A DNA stretch of 64,000 nt from Flavobacterium johnsoniae (GCF_001879205.1 NZ_MLFK01000002.1:1-64000); one strand, 5' to 3'. Positions 34,312-43,745 are shown, counted from the stretch's first letter. Program-made: numbers and translations. The notes: generated from the letters alone by a model not told the origin.

Positions 34312-35358
34312 CTATTCAATAGAAAGTCGTGTCATAATTGGATAATGATCTGAATTTTCAAAATCAGAAAAACTTTCAAACTGCTTTACTTTCATTTTAC
34401 TGTCGGTAAAAATATAATCTATTCGGGCCGGATAATACTTAAACTTATAAGTAGCCCCAAAACCCTCTCCTGCCTCTTCAAAAGCATCTTTTAGTTTTCC
34501 TTTAATACTGCGGTACACATAAGAAAACGGACTATTATTCATGTCTCCGCAAATAATAATCGGGCTTTTACATTTTTTAATGTGCTCTTTAAAAATTTCG
34601 GCCTGTTCTTGCTGCTGCCTGAATCCTTTACTGATTCTGGCATAAATAAGCTGCGATTTTTTTTGGTTTACATTATCAATATCATCTGAAATCTCACTTA
34701 CATCCGGAGAAATTTTAATAGACTGCAAGTGCATATTATAAACTCGAATAACATCTTTTCCGCGTTTAATATCAGCATAAACTACATTATTATCTGATTT
34801 AGGAAAAATGATTTTCCCCTGATCTATAATTGGAAATTTTGAAAAAATAGCCTGTCCTGTTTTTATCTGTTTTCCATCAATAAAAATATAACGGTGCGGG
34901 TACACTTTCAAATCAATATGAGCCGAATTTGAATATTCCTGAATACATAAAATATCAGGATCTTTTTCATCTATAAAAGCTTTAATATTTTCCGGAATAT
35001 CATCTCGGTCCAGCCATTTAAAAACATTAAAAAGACGAACATTATAACTCATTATCGAGAAATCTTTTTCATCTTTTACATATTCTTTGGCGGAGAATTT
35101 ATAAAATTTGCTGATAAAGGTAATTCCGGTAAGCAAAACCAGACCAGACAAAATAAGACGTTTTTTAAACTGAATTGCCCAGTAAACAAAGAACAATCCG
35201 TTTGCTACAAAAAAGGCCGGCATAAACAGCGTAAGCACCGATAAAAGCGGAAAACTTTTAGGTGCTAAAAACGGCAGGACATAGACACTAAATGTAAGCA
35301 CAGTCAGCACTATATTCAAAAAGAACATTATTTTATTAAACCACGAAAGGTTTTTCAT
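34312..35358 (-). CDS. Membrane-anchored endonuclease/exonuclease/phosphatase family protein
   Basis: A 348-residue protein with about three N-terminal membrane spans (residues ~8-85) and a C-terminal EEP domain (~105-348). The EEP motifs are SYNVRLFN, DILCIQEYSN (catalytic Glu), CGDMNNSPFSYVYR (Asp and Asn), ARIDYIFTD and NSDHYPI (catalytic Asp-His). The substrate could be DNA, phosphoinositide-like lipids or another phosphoester; the sequence does not decide. It is the last gene of a run mutL-rhomboid-rhomboid-EEP, 18 bp after the second rhomboid. Confidence 0.85.
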   Translation of the reverse strand: MKNLSWFNKIMFFLNIVLTVLTFSVYVLPFLAPKSFPLLSVLTLFMPAFFVANGLFFVYWAIQFKKRLILSGLVLLTGITFISKFYKFSAKEYVKDEKDFSIMSYNVRLFNVFKWLDRDDIPENIKAFIDEKDPDILCIQEYSNSAHIDLKVYPHRYIFIDGKQIKTGQAIFSKFPIIDQGKIIFPKSDNNVVYADIKRGKDVIRVYNMHLQSIKISPDVSEISDDIDNVNQKKSQLIYARISKGFRQQQEQAEIFKEHIKKCKSPIIICGDMNNSPFSYVYRSIKGKLKDAFEEAGEGFGATYKFKYYPARIDYIFTDSKMKVKQFESFSDFENSDHYPIMTRLSIE

Positions 35359-35376
35359 ATTATTCTGCTAAAAGGA

Positions 35377-36240
35377 TTATTTTCCAGCTTTAAATAAAAA
35401 CTCTTTTTCTTCTTTTGTAAGACAATCATAGCCGGACTGGCTGATTTTGTCCAGGATCTCATCAATCTGCTGCTGTGTTTTGTCTTTTGTAACAATTCTC
35501 GATGCAGGCTTTTCTGTAGGTTTTTTGTAATTTTTATGAACTTTTGTAAATGGGGTCGTTGGGGATTTTCTAAACAGGTTAGCAAAAAAATCTAAAATTC
35601 TAGAAATGATAATACTTAAATCTGTTCCGTTTTGAAGTAATTTGATGAAAATAAATCCGAAAAAAGCTCCTGCTAAATGCGAAATATGACCGCCCATATT
35701 TTCTAAACGAAGCTGCATTAAATCTAAAATCAAAATAACCGCGGTAATATGCCAAAGTTTTACATTGCCAATCAGCAGTAAACGAACATTCATCAACGGC
35801 TGATAAGTTGTAACACCAACCAAAATTGCCATAATAGCCGCCGAAGCCCCCACTATAGGTGCCGAAATATTTAGAAAATAAAAGCTTAATGCAAATACAA
35901 CTCCTGAAAAAATAGCTCCCAGAATATACAATCCTAAATATTGCTTTTGGGTAAAAAAGGTGAGGAACAAATTACTTGCAAAATTTAAAACCAGCATATT
36001 AAACAATAAGTGCATAAATCCAAAATGGAAAAATGCATAGGTTAAAAACGTCCAGGGTTTAAACATAAAAACCTGTGGATCTGAAGACAATGCAATCCAG
36101 TTTGGAAAATCAAACTGGCCAATTGAAAATTTATAGAAAAAAATTAAAGAAATAAGAAAACAAGCGATGTTCCAATAAATAACGCGCATTGCTACACCTC
36201 CTAATTTATATTGTAGTTTTAAATCGTCAAGAATATTCAT
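35377..36240 (-). CDS. Rhomboid family intramembrane serine protease (second copy)
   Basis: A 287-residue rhomboid. Six membrane spans are visible up to residue ~205. The catalytic Ser lies in PIVGASAAI and the His in GGHISHLAGAFFGF, so the dyad is intact. The oxyanion loop has HFGFMHLLFNM. A hydrophilic C-terminal tail (~210-287), rich in Lys and Thr, is specific to this copy and ends in a small helical segment (QIDEILDKISQSGYDCLTKEEKEFL) of the kind seen after flavobacterial rhomboids. It follows the other rhomboid gene by 45 bp. The two share a fold but little sequence, so this is an old duplication. Confidence 0.88.
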   Translation of the reverse strand: MNILDDLKLQYKLGGVAMRVIYWNIACFLISLIFFYKFSIGQFDFPNWIALSSDPQVFMFKPWTFLTYAFFHFGFMHLLFNMLVLNFASNLFLTFFTQKQYLGLYILGAIFSGVVFALSFYFLNISAPIVGASAAIMAILVGVTTYQPLMNVRLLLIGNVKLWHITAVILILDLMQLRLENMGGHISHLAGAFFGFIFIKLLQNGTDLSIIISRILDFFANLFRKSPTTPFTKVHKNYKKPTEKPASRIVTKDKTQQQIDEILDKISQSGYDCLTKEEKEFLFKAGK

Positions 36241-36285
36241 AAAGTCTCCTTTTGGTTTCTAAAATTAATTAATTAAAGTTAAAAA

Positions 36286-37035
36286 TTAATTCCAACGATT
36301 ATTGTTAAACTGATTTTTTTTCCAGTACCACATCATTAAAAAACCAGTAATTGCACCACCAACATGAGCAAAATGGGCTATACCTGTACCGCCGCCGCCA
36401 AACAAAGAAGTTCCTTTAACACCTAAGAACAAGTCGATTAACAAAAGTCCAGGAACAAAGTATTTGGCCTTAATAGGTATCGGAATAAACATCAAAGCCA
36501 ATTCGGCATTAGGAAACATAAATGCAAAAGCCGTTAATAATCCATAAATTGCACCAGAAGCACCAACAACTGTTCCGATGTAAGCACTAGTAAATCCTTG
36601 AAATTGTGAAACACTTACTAAACTCTGCCATCTGGTATCAATTTTTCCTTCACTTAAAAGCTGTAAAATCTCTCCTTTATTAAAGCCATTAGCTATCAGG
36701 GTATTCATCGTATCCTGAAAGAAATAGTAATTTACAACTGTATGAAGTAAAGCTGAGCCCAAACCACACGAAATATAAAAGAATATAAACTTTTTTCCAC
36801 CCCAAAAATGCTCCAGGGCAGAACCAAAAGAAACCAATGCAAACATATTAAATGCTATATGCATAATACCGCCATGCATAAACATGTGCGTGATTGGCTG
36901 CCAAACTTTAAAATTTGGGTTTTCTGGAAAAAACATTGCCAAATATTCATAAGATACCGGCACTAATTGAGAACCTATAAAAAAGATAATATTAATTATC
37001 AGCAGTTGTTTTACAACAGGAGTCATGTTCATCAT
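36286..37035 (-). CDS. Rhomboid family intramembrane serine protease (first copy)
   Basis: A 249-residue six-span rhomboid. The catalytic Ser is in VVGASGAIYGLL, the His in AHFAHVGGAITGF, and the amphipathic loop before the active site is MFMHGGIMHIAFNM, all as in GlpG-type enzymes. It cleaves membrane proteins within the bilayer; its substrate is unknown. Its start overlaps the mutL stop by 4 bp (ATGA), so translation is coupled, a link that is surprising functionally but seems a stable gene order. Confidence 0.92.
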   Translation of the reverse strand: MMNMTPVVKQLLIINIIFFIGSQLVPVSYEYLAMFFPENPNFKVWQPITHMFMHGGIMHIAFNMFALVSFGSALEHFWGGKKFIFFYISCGLGSALLHTVVNYYFFQDTMNTLIANGFNKGEILQLLSEGKIDTRWQSLVSVSQFQGFTSAYIGTVVGASGAIYGLLTAFAFMFPNAELALMFIPIPIKAKYFVPGLLLIDLFLGVKGTSLFGGGGTGIAHFAHVGGAITGFLMMWYWKKNQFNNNRWN

Positions 37036-38966
37036 AAGGCAAACTTTTTATCTATATCTTCAACACGCATGGTGATAAAGGTTGGTTTTTGAAAAGGTGA
37101 AATATTGGGATCTTTGCAGGCAAACAAACCGTTTACTAAATTATCCTGCTCTTTTTCGGTTAAATAAGATCCGGTTTTAACCGCTAAACTTTTTGCCATC
37201 GATTTGGCAATGGTATCATTTTGACTGTAACTGCTGGCCGGAATTCCGTCCTGCAAATCGCTCAATAATTGCTCGATTACAAGCGAAACTTCGCTTTCGG
37301 TAATATTTACCGGAATTCCCGAAATTACGACATGATCTGTTTTTGAATCTTCAAAAACAAATCCGGTTGTTTCTAATGAAGGTTTTAATTCTTCGATCAG
37401 TTTCATTTCTGAAGAAGTATAAAATAAATCTAACGGAAAAAGCAATTGCTGGCTTGATGCCTGATTTACCGTCATATTCAATAAAAACTGCTCATACAAA
37501 ATACGCTGATGCGCACGCTGTTGATCTACGATTATCATTCCGGATTTAATTGGCGAAACGATATATTTTTTATGAATTTGATACGTTTTCTGACTTGCCT
37601 GTTCAACCTCATCATCATTAAACAAAGAAGAGGTTACTTCCTCATTTTCAAAAGTAAAAGGCGAACTTTCGATAGTTTCCGGATTCTCCGTATCTAAACC
37701 CACATACAAACTTTCCCAAGTTGCAGTAGGCTCTACTCTTTTTGAATATCCTCCAGAATAGGATGAACCTGAACTTGAACCCGAAGACAATGAAGATCCT
37801 GAACTGTAACCAGAACCCGATCCCGAAGTCTTGGTGTAATGCTGATTAGTCTTATCATCCGTAAAAGGATTAAAAGTACTATCAACCTGAATAGTAGGCG
37901 TTTCAGCCTCCATATCTTTATAATGATAAGGCGTATCTAAATTTGAATCTCTGTCGAAATCTAAAACCGGTGCAACATTAAACTGCCCTAAACTATGTTT
38001 TATCGAAGCTCTTAAAATGGCATACAAAGCCTGTTCATCATCAAACTTAATTTCTGTTTTAGTTGGATGAATATTGATATCGATTGTATTGGGCGGTACC
38101 TGAAGATACAAGAAATAACTTGGCTGAGAACCATCTTTCAAAAGTCCGTCGTACGCTGCCATAACCGCATGATGCAGATAACCGCTTTTTATAAAACGAT
38201 CGTTAACAAAAAAGAATTGCTCTCCTCTATTTTTTTTGGCAAATTCAGGTTTACAAACAAATCCCTGAACATTTATAATCTCCGTATCTTCGCTTACAGG
38301 AACTAATTTTTCATTGGTTTTACCCGACATAATCCCCACAATTCGCTGACGATATCCTGCTGCGGGAAGATTGTACAATTCACTTCCGTTATGATAAAAA
38401 CTAAAATGAATATTGGGGTGCGCTAAAGCTACGCGTTGAAACTCATCCATAACATGACGAAATTCAACCGTATCCGATTTTAAGAAGTTGCGTCGGGCCG
38501 GAATATTAAAAAATAAATTCTTAACCGCAAATGATGTTCCTTTTGGTAAAACAGCCACTTCCTGCGAAACGAATTTACTTCCTTCGATTACAATATGTGT
38601 CCCTAGTTCATCCTGATCTTGTTTCGTTTTCATTTCCATGTGCGCAATCGCTGCGATAGAAGCCAATGCCTCTCCACGAAAACCTTTGGTTCCAAGCGAA
38701 AACAAATCTTCGGCCTGACGAATTTTTGAAGTAGCATGACGTGCAAAACACAAACGCGCATCTGTAACCGTCATTCCAACTCCGTTATCAATAACCTGAA
38801 CTAACGATTTGCCGGCATCTTTTATAATCAATTTAATATCAGTTGCCTTTGCATCAACAGCATTTTCTAACAGCTCTTTTACAACTGAAGCGGGTCTTTG
38901 AACCACTTCTCCAGCAGCAATTTGGTTAGCAACGTGATCAGGAAGTAATTGAATAATACTCGACAT
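37032..38966 (-). CDS. mutL: DNA mismatch repair protein MutL
   Basis: A 644-residue MutL. The N-terminal GHKL ATPase shows AAGEVVQRPASVVKELLENA with the catalytic Glu, DNGVGM and GFRGEALASIA. A Ser/Gly-rich linker (~380-412) joins it to the C-terminal dimerisation domain (~450-644). In that domain the endonuclease metal motif, normally DQHA(X)2E(X)4E, reads DQQRAHQRILYE, and the usual CPHGRP box is replaced by ISPFQKP. The endonuclease site therefore appears lost. It is first in a unit with two rhomboids and an EEP protein. Confidence 0.95.
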   Translation of the reverse strand: MSSIIQLLPDHVANQIAAGEVVQRPASVVKELLENAVDAKATDIKLIIKDAGKSLVQVIDNGVGMTVTDARLCFARHATSKIRQAEDLFSLGTKGFRGEALASIAAIAHMEMKTKQDQDELGTHIVIEGSKFVSQEVAVLPKGTSFAVKNLFFNIPARRNFLKSDTVEFRHVMDEFQRVALAHPNIHFSFYHNGSELYNLPAAGYRQRIVGIMSGKTNEKLVPVSEDTEIINVQGFVCKPEFAKKNRGEQFFFVNDRFIKSGYLHHAVMAAYDGLLKDGSQPSYFLYLQVPPNTIDINIHPTKTEIKFDDEQALYAILRASIKHSLGQFNVAPVLDFDRDSNLDTPYHYKDMEAETPTIQVDSTFNPFTDDKTNQHYTKTSGSGSGYSSGSSLSSGSSSGSSYSGGYSKRVEPTATWESLYVGLDTENPETIESSPFTFENEEVTSSLFNDDEVEQASQKTYQIHKKYIVSPIKSGMIIVDQQRAHQRILYEQFLLNMTVNQASSQQLLFPLDLFYTSSEMKLIEELKPSLETTGFVFEDSKTDHVVISGIPVNITESEVSLVIEQLLSDLQDGIPASSYSQNDTIAKSMAKSLAVKTGSYLTEKEQDNLVNGLFACKDPNISPFQKPTFITMRVEDIDKKFAL

Positions 38967-39125
38967 TAAGTAAAAATAGTTTTAAAGTTTACGGTTTAAA
39001 ATAAAAACCAAGAAGCACAAATTTAGTGAATTTCTGTTGGGATTTGGAATATCTGCAATCATAAAAAAAACAAAAACCACAATCGGTTAAAAAACAGAAA
39101 GGTTGCTGTAATTGCAAAAGCAGGC

Positions 39126-39809
39126 CTAGTTCATTTTTGCAATTTCGTCCAGCGTGTAAACCCGATATTTAACTTCCATTCTTTCTGCATTTTCTTCGAC
39201 TGTAGTGGTAAAACCAGCCTGTTTTCGAAGTTCATTTACTTTTTCAGGATTTTTTATGGGCGAAACATAATAAAAGAATTCTTTAAAACCAGTATTCTTA
39301 TTGGTAATTTGTTTTCCCTGAACCTGCGTTCCGTAAATCTGCTCTTTTCCCTGCTGCGTTAAATAACGATCCTGCATCATGGCAAAACGAGTAAAAGGAA
39401 TTTCACCTTTCTCTGCCGCTTTTTCTATCAGAGGTAAATATTGTGCTATTTTTTTACTGTGCTGAATTACATACCAGGCCGCTTCATTGGTTGGCTCTCC
39501 CACCAGACTTTTTCCGGGATAACCATAGCTGGCGATTATTTTTTCGACCTTCATCACATTAATAGAATCATTTTTAATCATGAGAGGTATTACATTATCC
39601 TTAAACAAAGCTTCGTTTTCGTAGCCCAGCTCTTTCATTATAAACGTTTTTCGCTCTTTAGACGTATCATAATCTAAATATTCTCTCAGAATTTGATCTG
39701 ATTTTAAGATCTCATCTAATTCTGATTTTAATTTAAGATTAAGACTGTTTTGAGAATGAACCAAACTGGAAATAAAAACGAACACAAAAAGAAGTAATTG
39801 TTTTTTCAT
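39126..39809 (-). CDS. DUF6624 family secreted protein
   Basis: A protein of about 227 residues when started at the ATG at 39809, which opens a signal peptide (MKKQLLLFVFVFISSLVHSQ); the longer in-frame start at 39878 would put hydrophilic residues before it. The mature chain contains SYGYPGKSLVGEPTNEAAWYVIQH and DRYLTQQGKEQIYGTQ, the pattern of DUF6624 proteins. Their function is unknown to me. It is probably periplasmic. A terminator of the ribH gene lies just upstream, so this gene has its own promoter. Confidence 0.75.
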   Translation of the reverse strand: MKKQLLLFVFVFISSLVHSQNSLNLKLKSELDEILKSDQILREYLDYDTSKERKTFIMKELGYENEALFKDNVIPLMIKNDSINVMKVEKIIASYGYPGKSLVGEPTNEAAWYVIQHSKKIAQYLPLIEKAAEKGEIPFTRFAMMQDRYLTQQGKEQIYGTQVQGKQITNKNTGFKEFFYYVSPIKNPEKVNELRKQAGFTTTVEENAERMEVKYRVYTLDEIAKMN

Positions 39810-39892
39810 AGAATAACGATTAATATTTAGTTTTAAAATTAGCACATTATTCGGCTTACTTAGTGTTAGAGTAATCACAAAAAAAGCACAAA

Positions 39893-39926
39893 AAAAACCT
39901 GCACTATTTTTACACAGTGCAGGTTT
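39893..39926 (-). terminator. Intrinsic terminator after ribH
   Basis: Arms AAAACCTGCACT and AGTGCAGGTTTT (39915-39926) form a 12-bp stem with a 10-nt loop. On the minus strand the stem is followed by more T residues. It lies about 25 bp after the ribH stop and is nearly symmetric. Confidence 0.85.
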
Positions 39927-39950
39927 TAATATTATTAAAACAAATGTGTT

Positions 39951-40523
39951 TTATTCTTTATCGATTTTTATCGGCGTTTCTTCAATTTGAAGCGCACCTG
40001 AAGACAATAACGGCTGATTAAACGGATGCGAAATAGACGCCTGTTGACGAATATATGCCATTTTTATTGCAGCGATTGCAGCTTCGGTTCCTTTGTTTCC
40101 GTGAGCACCACCGCTTCTGTCAATAGACTGCTGCATATTGTTATCTGTTAAAACACAAAAGATAACCGGAATATCAGTTTGAACATTCAAATCTTTAATT
40201 CCCTGAGTTACGCCTTCGCAAACAAAATCAAAATGTTTTGTTTCTCCCTGAATTACACACCCAATTACGATAACAGCATCGACATTTTGTGTTTGCAGCA
40301 TTTTTTTTGCTCCGTAAATCAATTCAAAACTTCCCGGAACATTCCAGCGGATAATTTGCTGAGCGGGAACATCGCAATCAACCAAGGCTTCAAAAGCCCC
40401 ATTATAAAGTCCTTCTGTTATAATCTCATTCCATTCAGAAACAACAATCCCAAATCGAAAGTCTTTCGCATTTGGGATCGTAGTTTTATCGTATTCTGAT
40501 AAATTTTTATTTTCGGTAGCCAT
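39951..40523 (-). CDS. ribH: 6,7-dimethyl-8-ribityllumazine synthase
   Basis: RibH condenses 5-amino-6-ribitylamino-uracil with 3,4-dihydroxy-2-butanone 4-phosphate in riboflavin synthesis. The core motifs are FGIVVSEWNEIIT, VPGSFELIYGAK, VIVIGCVIQGETKHFDFVCEG with the catalytic His, and GGAHGNKGTEAA. At 190 residues it is longer than the usual ~155: it has an extra N-terminal segment (~20 residues) and a C-terminal tail (from about residue 165). It stands alone, 94 bp after the TPR gene. Confidence 0.95.
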   Translation of the reverse strand: MATENKNLSEYDKTTIPNAKDFRFGIVVSEWNEIITEGLYNGAFEALVDCDVPAQQIIRWNVPGSFELIYGAKKMLQTQNVDAVIVIGCVIQGETKHFDFVCEGVTQGIKDLNVQTDIPVIFCVLTDNNMQQSIDRSGGAHGNKGTEAAIAAIKMAYIRQQASISHPFNQPLLSSGALQIEETPIKIDKE

Positions 40524-40575
40524 CTTTAATATTTTAGATTTTTTATTTTAATCCCGAAGCCTCGGAATAAATTCT

Positions 40576-40617
40576 TAAATACAAATCTACAATCTTAAAT
40601 CTAAAGTCTAAAATTTT
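40576..40617. repeat. AATCTAAA-type degenerate short tandem repeat
   Basis: A run of degenerate 7-9-mers, AAATCTACAATCTTAAATCT and then AAAGTCTAAAAT. Closely similar runs occur at 60611-60645 and 61031-61062. It lies between the ribH and TPR genes and covers the likely ribH promoter (TAGATTTG on the minus strand at 40582-40589). Confidence 0.6.
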
Positions 40618-41396
40618 TATTGCGCTAATCCAATCAAAGCATCAACAGAACCAGCTTCTGGAGTTGCATCGAAGTTATCTTTAATATCATTTAAATATTT
40701 TAAAGCATCTTCTTTTTGACCTAAAGCCAAAGCCGTTTTAGCTGCTTTTAATAGGAAACGAGGCGTTGTAAAATCATTTTTATTTGATTCAGCCGCTTTT
40801 ACATAATAGCTTAAAGCTTCTTTTTGATTATTCTTTTGAGAGTAAGCATCTCCAATAGCGCCTTTTGCCAAAGCACCTAAAATTAAATCATCAGATTTGA
40901 ATTCGCCTAAATATTTAATAGCGTCATCAAATTTACCTGTATTTAAATATGCCATACCAGCATAGTAGTTTGCTAAATTTCCGGCATCAGTTCCAGAATA
41001 TTCGTCAGCAATCTTCACAAATCCAAATTTACCTTCAGATCCGTTTAAAGCTAATTTATATAATGAATCACTTGCTACACCGTCTACCGCTTTTTGAAAG
41101 TTTTGTTGTGCAACAAACATTTCGTTTGCAGCTTCGTCTTGTTTAGGAGCTTCGATAAATTTTTGGTAAGCCAAATATCCAATAGTAGCAACTGCAATAC
41201 CAGCAACTAAACCAATAATGATTTTTTGATTTTTAGCAACCCAATCCTCCGTTTTTGAAGCCGTTTCATCTAATTTCGAAAAAACACCAGCTGTTGTGCT
41301 GTCTTTTTCATCAATTACTACCTGTTGTTCTTCATTTACTTCTTTAACTTCCTTCTCTTTTGGTGCTTTATATCCTCTTTTATTGTAAGTAGCCAT
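40617..41396 (-). CDS. Membrane-anchored tetratricopeptide-repeat protein, YfgM-like
   Basis: A 259-residue protein with a charged cytosolic N terminus (rich in Lys and Glu, residues 1-55), one membrane span (~59-77, IIIGLVAGIAVATIGYLAY) and a TPR domain outside (~85-255), with repeats such as LANYYAGMAYLNTGKFDDAI and GDAYSQKNNQKEALSYYVKA. The layout matches the YfgM/ancillary-translocon type of TPR proteins, which work with periplasmic chaperones. That role is inferred. It carries a -7-like box (TATTTTTG, minus strand, 41419-41426) upstream. Confidence 0.75.
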   Translation of the reverse strand: MATYNKRGYKAPKEKEVKEVNEEQQVVIDEKDSTTAGVFSKLDETASKTEDWVAKNQKIIIGLVAGIAVATIGYLAYQKFIEAPKQDEAANEMFVAQQNFQKAVDGVASDSLYKLALNGSEGKFGFVKIADEYSGTDAGNLANYYAGMAYLNTGKFDDAIKYLGEFKSDDLILGALAKGAIGDAYSQKNNQKEALSYYVKAAESNKNDFTTPRFLLKAAKTALALGQKEDALKYLNDIKDNFDATPEAGSVDALIGLAQ

Positions 41397-41781
41397 TTAA
41401 AATTAATTTAGTGAACGGCAAAAATAAAATTTTTATTGAAACTGAGGTAAAAAAAATCAAATTTATCACTATTTTAAAAAAAATATTTTCAATAAAGCTA
41501 ACTCCTTTCGCGTCAGTGGTAAAATAAATCAACTTGAAACATCGCAAAAGCCTTTTATATCAATAAAATTAGATAATTTTACAGCCTCAAATTCTTGGTG
41601 ATTTCAAATCATACTTTTATAAGTTAAAGCTTGGTTTTGGCCGTAGATTTCGCAGATTAACACAGGTTAAAAAGGGGCAGTAAAAAATCTTTCTAATCAT
41701 TTTAAATCTGTGACAAACAAAAAAAATCAAAAATTTTTATTAGAAACCATCAAATTTTTCCTTTTTAGAGTCTCTTAAAAA
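41397..41781. other. 385-bp divergent intergenic region upstream of recF
   Basis: No gene is seen. It is very AT-rich. The stretch 41636-41730 reads like degenerate repeat sequence: GCAGATTAACACAGG and, further on, TAATCATTTTAAATCTGTG, the latter close to the arms of the palindrome at 59617-59655. Confidence 0.5.
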
Positions 41782-42861
41782 ATGCATTTAAACAAACTTT
41801 CTTTATTCAATTATAAAAATTTCGCCGAAGCCAGTTTTGATTTCGATATCAAGATTAATTGTTTTGTTGGCAAAAACGGAATTGGAAAAACCAATGTACT
41901 GGATGCCATTTATCATTTGGCTTATGGAAAAAGTTATTTTAATCCGCTTGCCGTTCAAAATATCAAACATGGTGAAGAGTTTTTTGTAATTGATGCCGAA
42001 TTAGAAAAAAATGACAGAACTGAGCAAGTAGTGTGCAGTTTAAAAAAAGGACAAAAAAAGGTTTTAAAAAGAAACGGAAAAGCCTATGATAAATTTTCAG
42101 ATCATATTGGTTTTATTCCGCTGGTCATTATTTCACCTGCAGATCGTGATTTGATTATAGAAGGAAGCGAAACGCGCCGTAAATTCATGGACAGCGTAAT
42201 TTCGCAATTAGATTCGACCTACCTGCATCAGCTTATACAATATCAAAAAGTAATTGTACAGCGAAATGCACTTTTAAAATACTTCGCTCTCAATCATACT
42301 TTCGACAACGACACCTTATCTATATATAATGAACAGTTAAACGAATACGGAAAATCGATTTTTGAAAAGAGAAAAGATTTCCTGGAACAGTTTATACCTA
42401 TATTTAATACACATCATCAGGCCATAACAGGTTCCGAAGAATCGGTGCAGCTGGTTTACGAAAGTCATTTATTTGAAAAAGATTTATTAACGCTTTTACA
42501 GGAAAACATCAATAAAGACCGGGCGCTTCATTATACAACTTCAGGAATTCATAAAGATGATTTGTCTTTTGAAATAGATTCACATCCCATAAAGAAATTC
42601 GGATCGCAGGGACAGCAAAAATCTTTTTTGATTGCCTTGAAACTCGCACAGTTTGAATTCCTGAAAAAACAAAGCGGCGTAAAACCTATTTTATTATTTG
42701 ATGACATTTTTGACAAATTAGACGAAACCCGAGTGGCTAAAATTGTAGAAATGGTAAACAGCGAAACCTTTGGACAGCTTTTTATTTCTGATACACATCC
42801 GGAAAGAACCGAAGCGATTGTAAAATCAACACATCAGACCTATAAGATATTTAATTTGTGA
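41782..42861 (+). CDS. recF: DNA replication/repair protein RecF
   Basis: A 359-residue SMC-like ATPase that loads RecA on gapped DNA with RecO and RecR. The Walker A motif is GKNGIGKTN (~30-38), the signature region is [20 protein letters not shown], and Walker B is [14 protein letters not shown]. The N terminus [17 protein letters not shown] is the normal family start. It has no dnaN or gyrB neighbour, as usual in this phylum. The compound inverted repeat follows it. Confidence 0.95.
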   Translation: MHLNKLSLFNYKNFAEASFDFDIKINCFVGKNGIGKTNVLDAIYHLAYGKSYFNPLAVQNIKHGEEFFVIDAELEKNDRTEQVVCSLKKGQKKVLKRNGKAYDKFSDHIGFIPLVIISPADRDLIIEGSETRRKFMDSVISQLDSTYLHQLIQYQKVIVQRNALLKYFALNHTFDNDTLSIYNEQLNEYGKSIFEKRKDFLEQFIPIFNTHHQAITGSEESVQLVYESHLFEKDLLTLLQENINKDRALHYTTSGIHKDDLSFEIDSHPIKKFGSQGQQKSFLIALKLAQFEFLKKQSGVKPILLFDDIFDKLDETRVAKIVEMVNSETFGQLFISDTHPERTEAIVKSTHQTYKIFNL

Positions 42862-42874
42862 TTTTTAGTTTTGC

Positions 42875-42981
42875 CGCGAATTACACTAATTTTCACAAAT
42901 TAAAGCTTTAACAAAGTTTTGAACTTTGTCAAAGCTGCGTCATAAATAATTAAAAATTAGCGTAAATTCGTGTAATTAGCG
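42875..42981. repeat. Compound nested inverted repeat between recF and DUF2461
   Basis: The outer arms CGCGAATTACAC (42875-42886) and GTGTAATTAGCG (42970-42981) match at 11 of 12 positions. The inner arms AGCTTTAACAAAGTT (42904-42918) and AACTTTGTCAAAGCT (42922-42936) match at 14 of 15 with a 3-nt loop. The result is a hairpin within a hairpin that fills the spacer. Confidence 0.75.
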
Positions 42982-43014
42982 AAAAACAAATCAACTGCAA
43001 TAAAAAAACAAAAT

Positions 43015-43689
43015 ATGCTAACGAAAGAATCATTGCAATTTTTAGACGATTTAAAAAAGAACAATAACAGAGACTGGTTTCAGGACAATAAAAAACGATA
43101 TGAAATCTTCAAAAAAGATTACCATCAATTAGTAAGCGATTTTCTCGATGTGATGAAACCGCTTGATCCTTCTTTAGAATTGTTAGAAGTTAAAAACTGT
43201 ACTTTTAGAATCAATCGCGATATTCGTTTTTCTAAAGATAAATCTCCTTATAAAGCACATTTAGGCGTTTGGATGTCAACCGGAGCTAAAGGTGCGAACC
43301 GCGCCGGATATTATGTTCATATCGAAAAAGGCGCGAGTTTTATTGCCGGCGGCTTTTATTCGCCCGAAGCAGAAGATTTGAAAAAAGTACGTAAAGAAAT
43401 TGCTTTCTTCCATGATGATTTAGAAGCTATTTTGGCCGATAAAAACTTCAAAAAAGAATTCGGAAGCTTAGATGTAAACGAAACCAACTCACTTAAAAAT
43501 CCACCGAGAGGTTATGAGAAAGACCATCCGGCCATTGATTTTTTAAAATTGAAAAGTTTTACAGCAACTCAAAAATATGATATTGCAGAAGTGACTCAAA
43601 AAGATTTCGTTTCAAAGATGAGTAAAAAACTCATTGCTTTAAAACCTTTGAACGAATTCATAAACCGCGCTTTAGAAACTGAAGAATAA
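43015..43689 (+). CDS. DUF2461 family protein
   Basis: A 224-residue cytosolic protein of the DUF2461 (TIGR02453) family. It opens with LTKESLQFLDDLKKNNNRDWFQDNKKRYE, and RINRDIRFSKDKSPYK is the conserved core. The family is widespread in Bacteroidota and proteobacteria but has no known function to me. It is flanked by inverted repeats on both sides, so it is likely a single-gene unit. Confidence 0.85.
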   Translation: MLTKESLQFLDDLKKNNNRDWFQDNKKRYEIFKKDYHQLVSDFLDVMKPLDPSLELLEVKNCTFRINRDIRFSKDKSPYKAHLGVWMSTGAKGANRAGYYVHIEKGASFIAGGFYSPEAEDLKKVRKEIAFFHDDLEAILADKNFKKEFGSLDVNETNSLKNPPRGYEKDHPAIDFLKLKSFTATQKYDIAEVTQKDFVSKMSKKLIALKPLNEFINRALETEE

Positions 43690-43705
43690 AACAGATAAAT
43701 CGACA

Positions 43706-43745
43706 CGAATTTCACGAATTGACACGAATTAATTTGTGAAATTCG
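43706..43745. repeat. Inverted repeat of the ACACGAATT type
   Basis: Arms CGAATTTCAC (43706-43715) and GTGAAATTCG (43736-43745), with additional ACGAATT words between them. It fills the spacer before the glycosyltransferase gene and shares the CGAATT and CACGAATT words with the repeat at 42875-42981. Confidence 0.7.

Noticed and set aside
39810..39878. Longer N terminus for the DUF6624 protein
   Set aside because: It would bury the signal peptide behind 23 hydrophilic residues.
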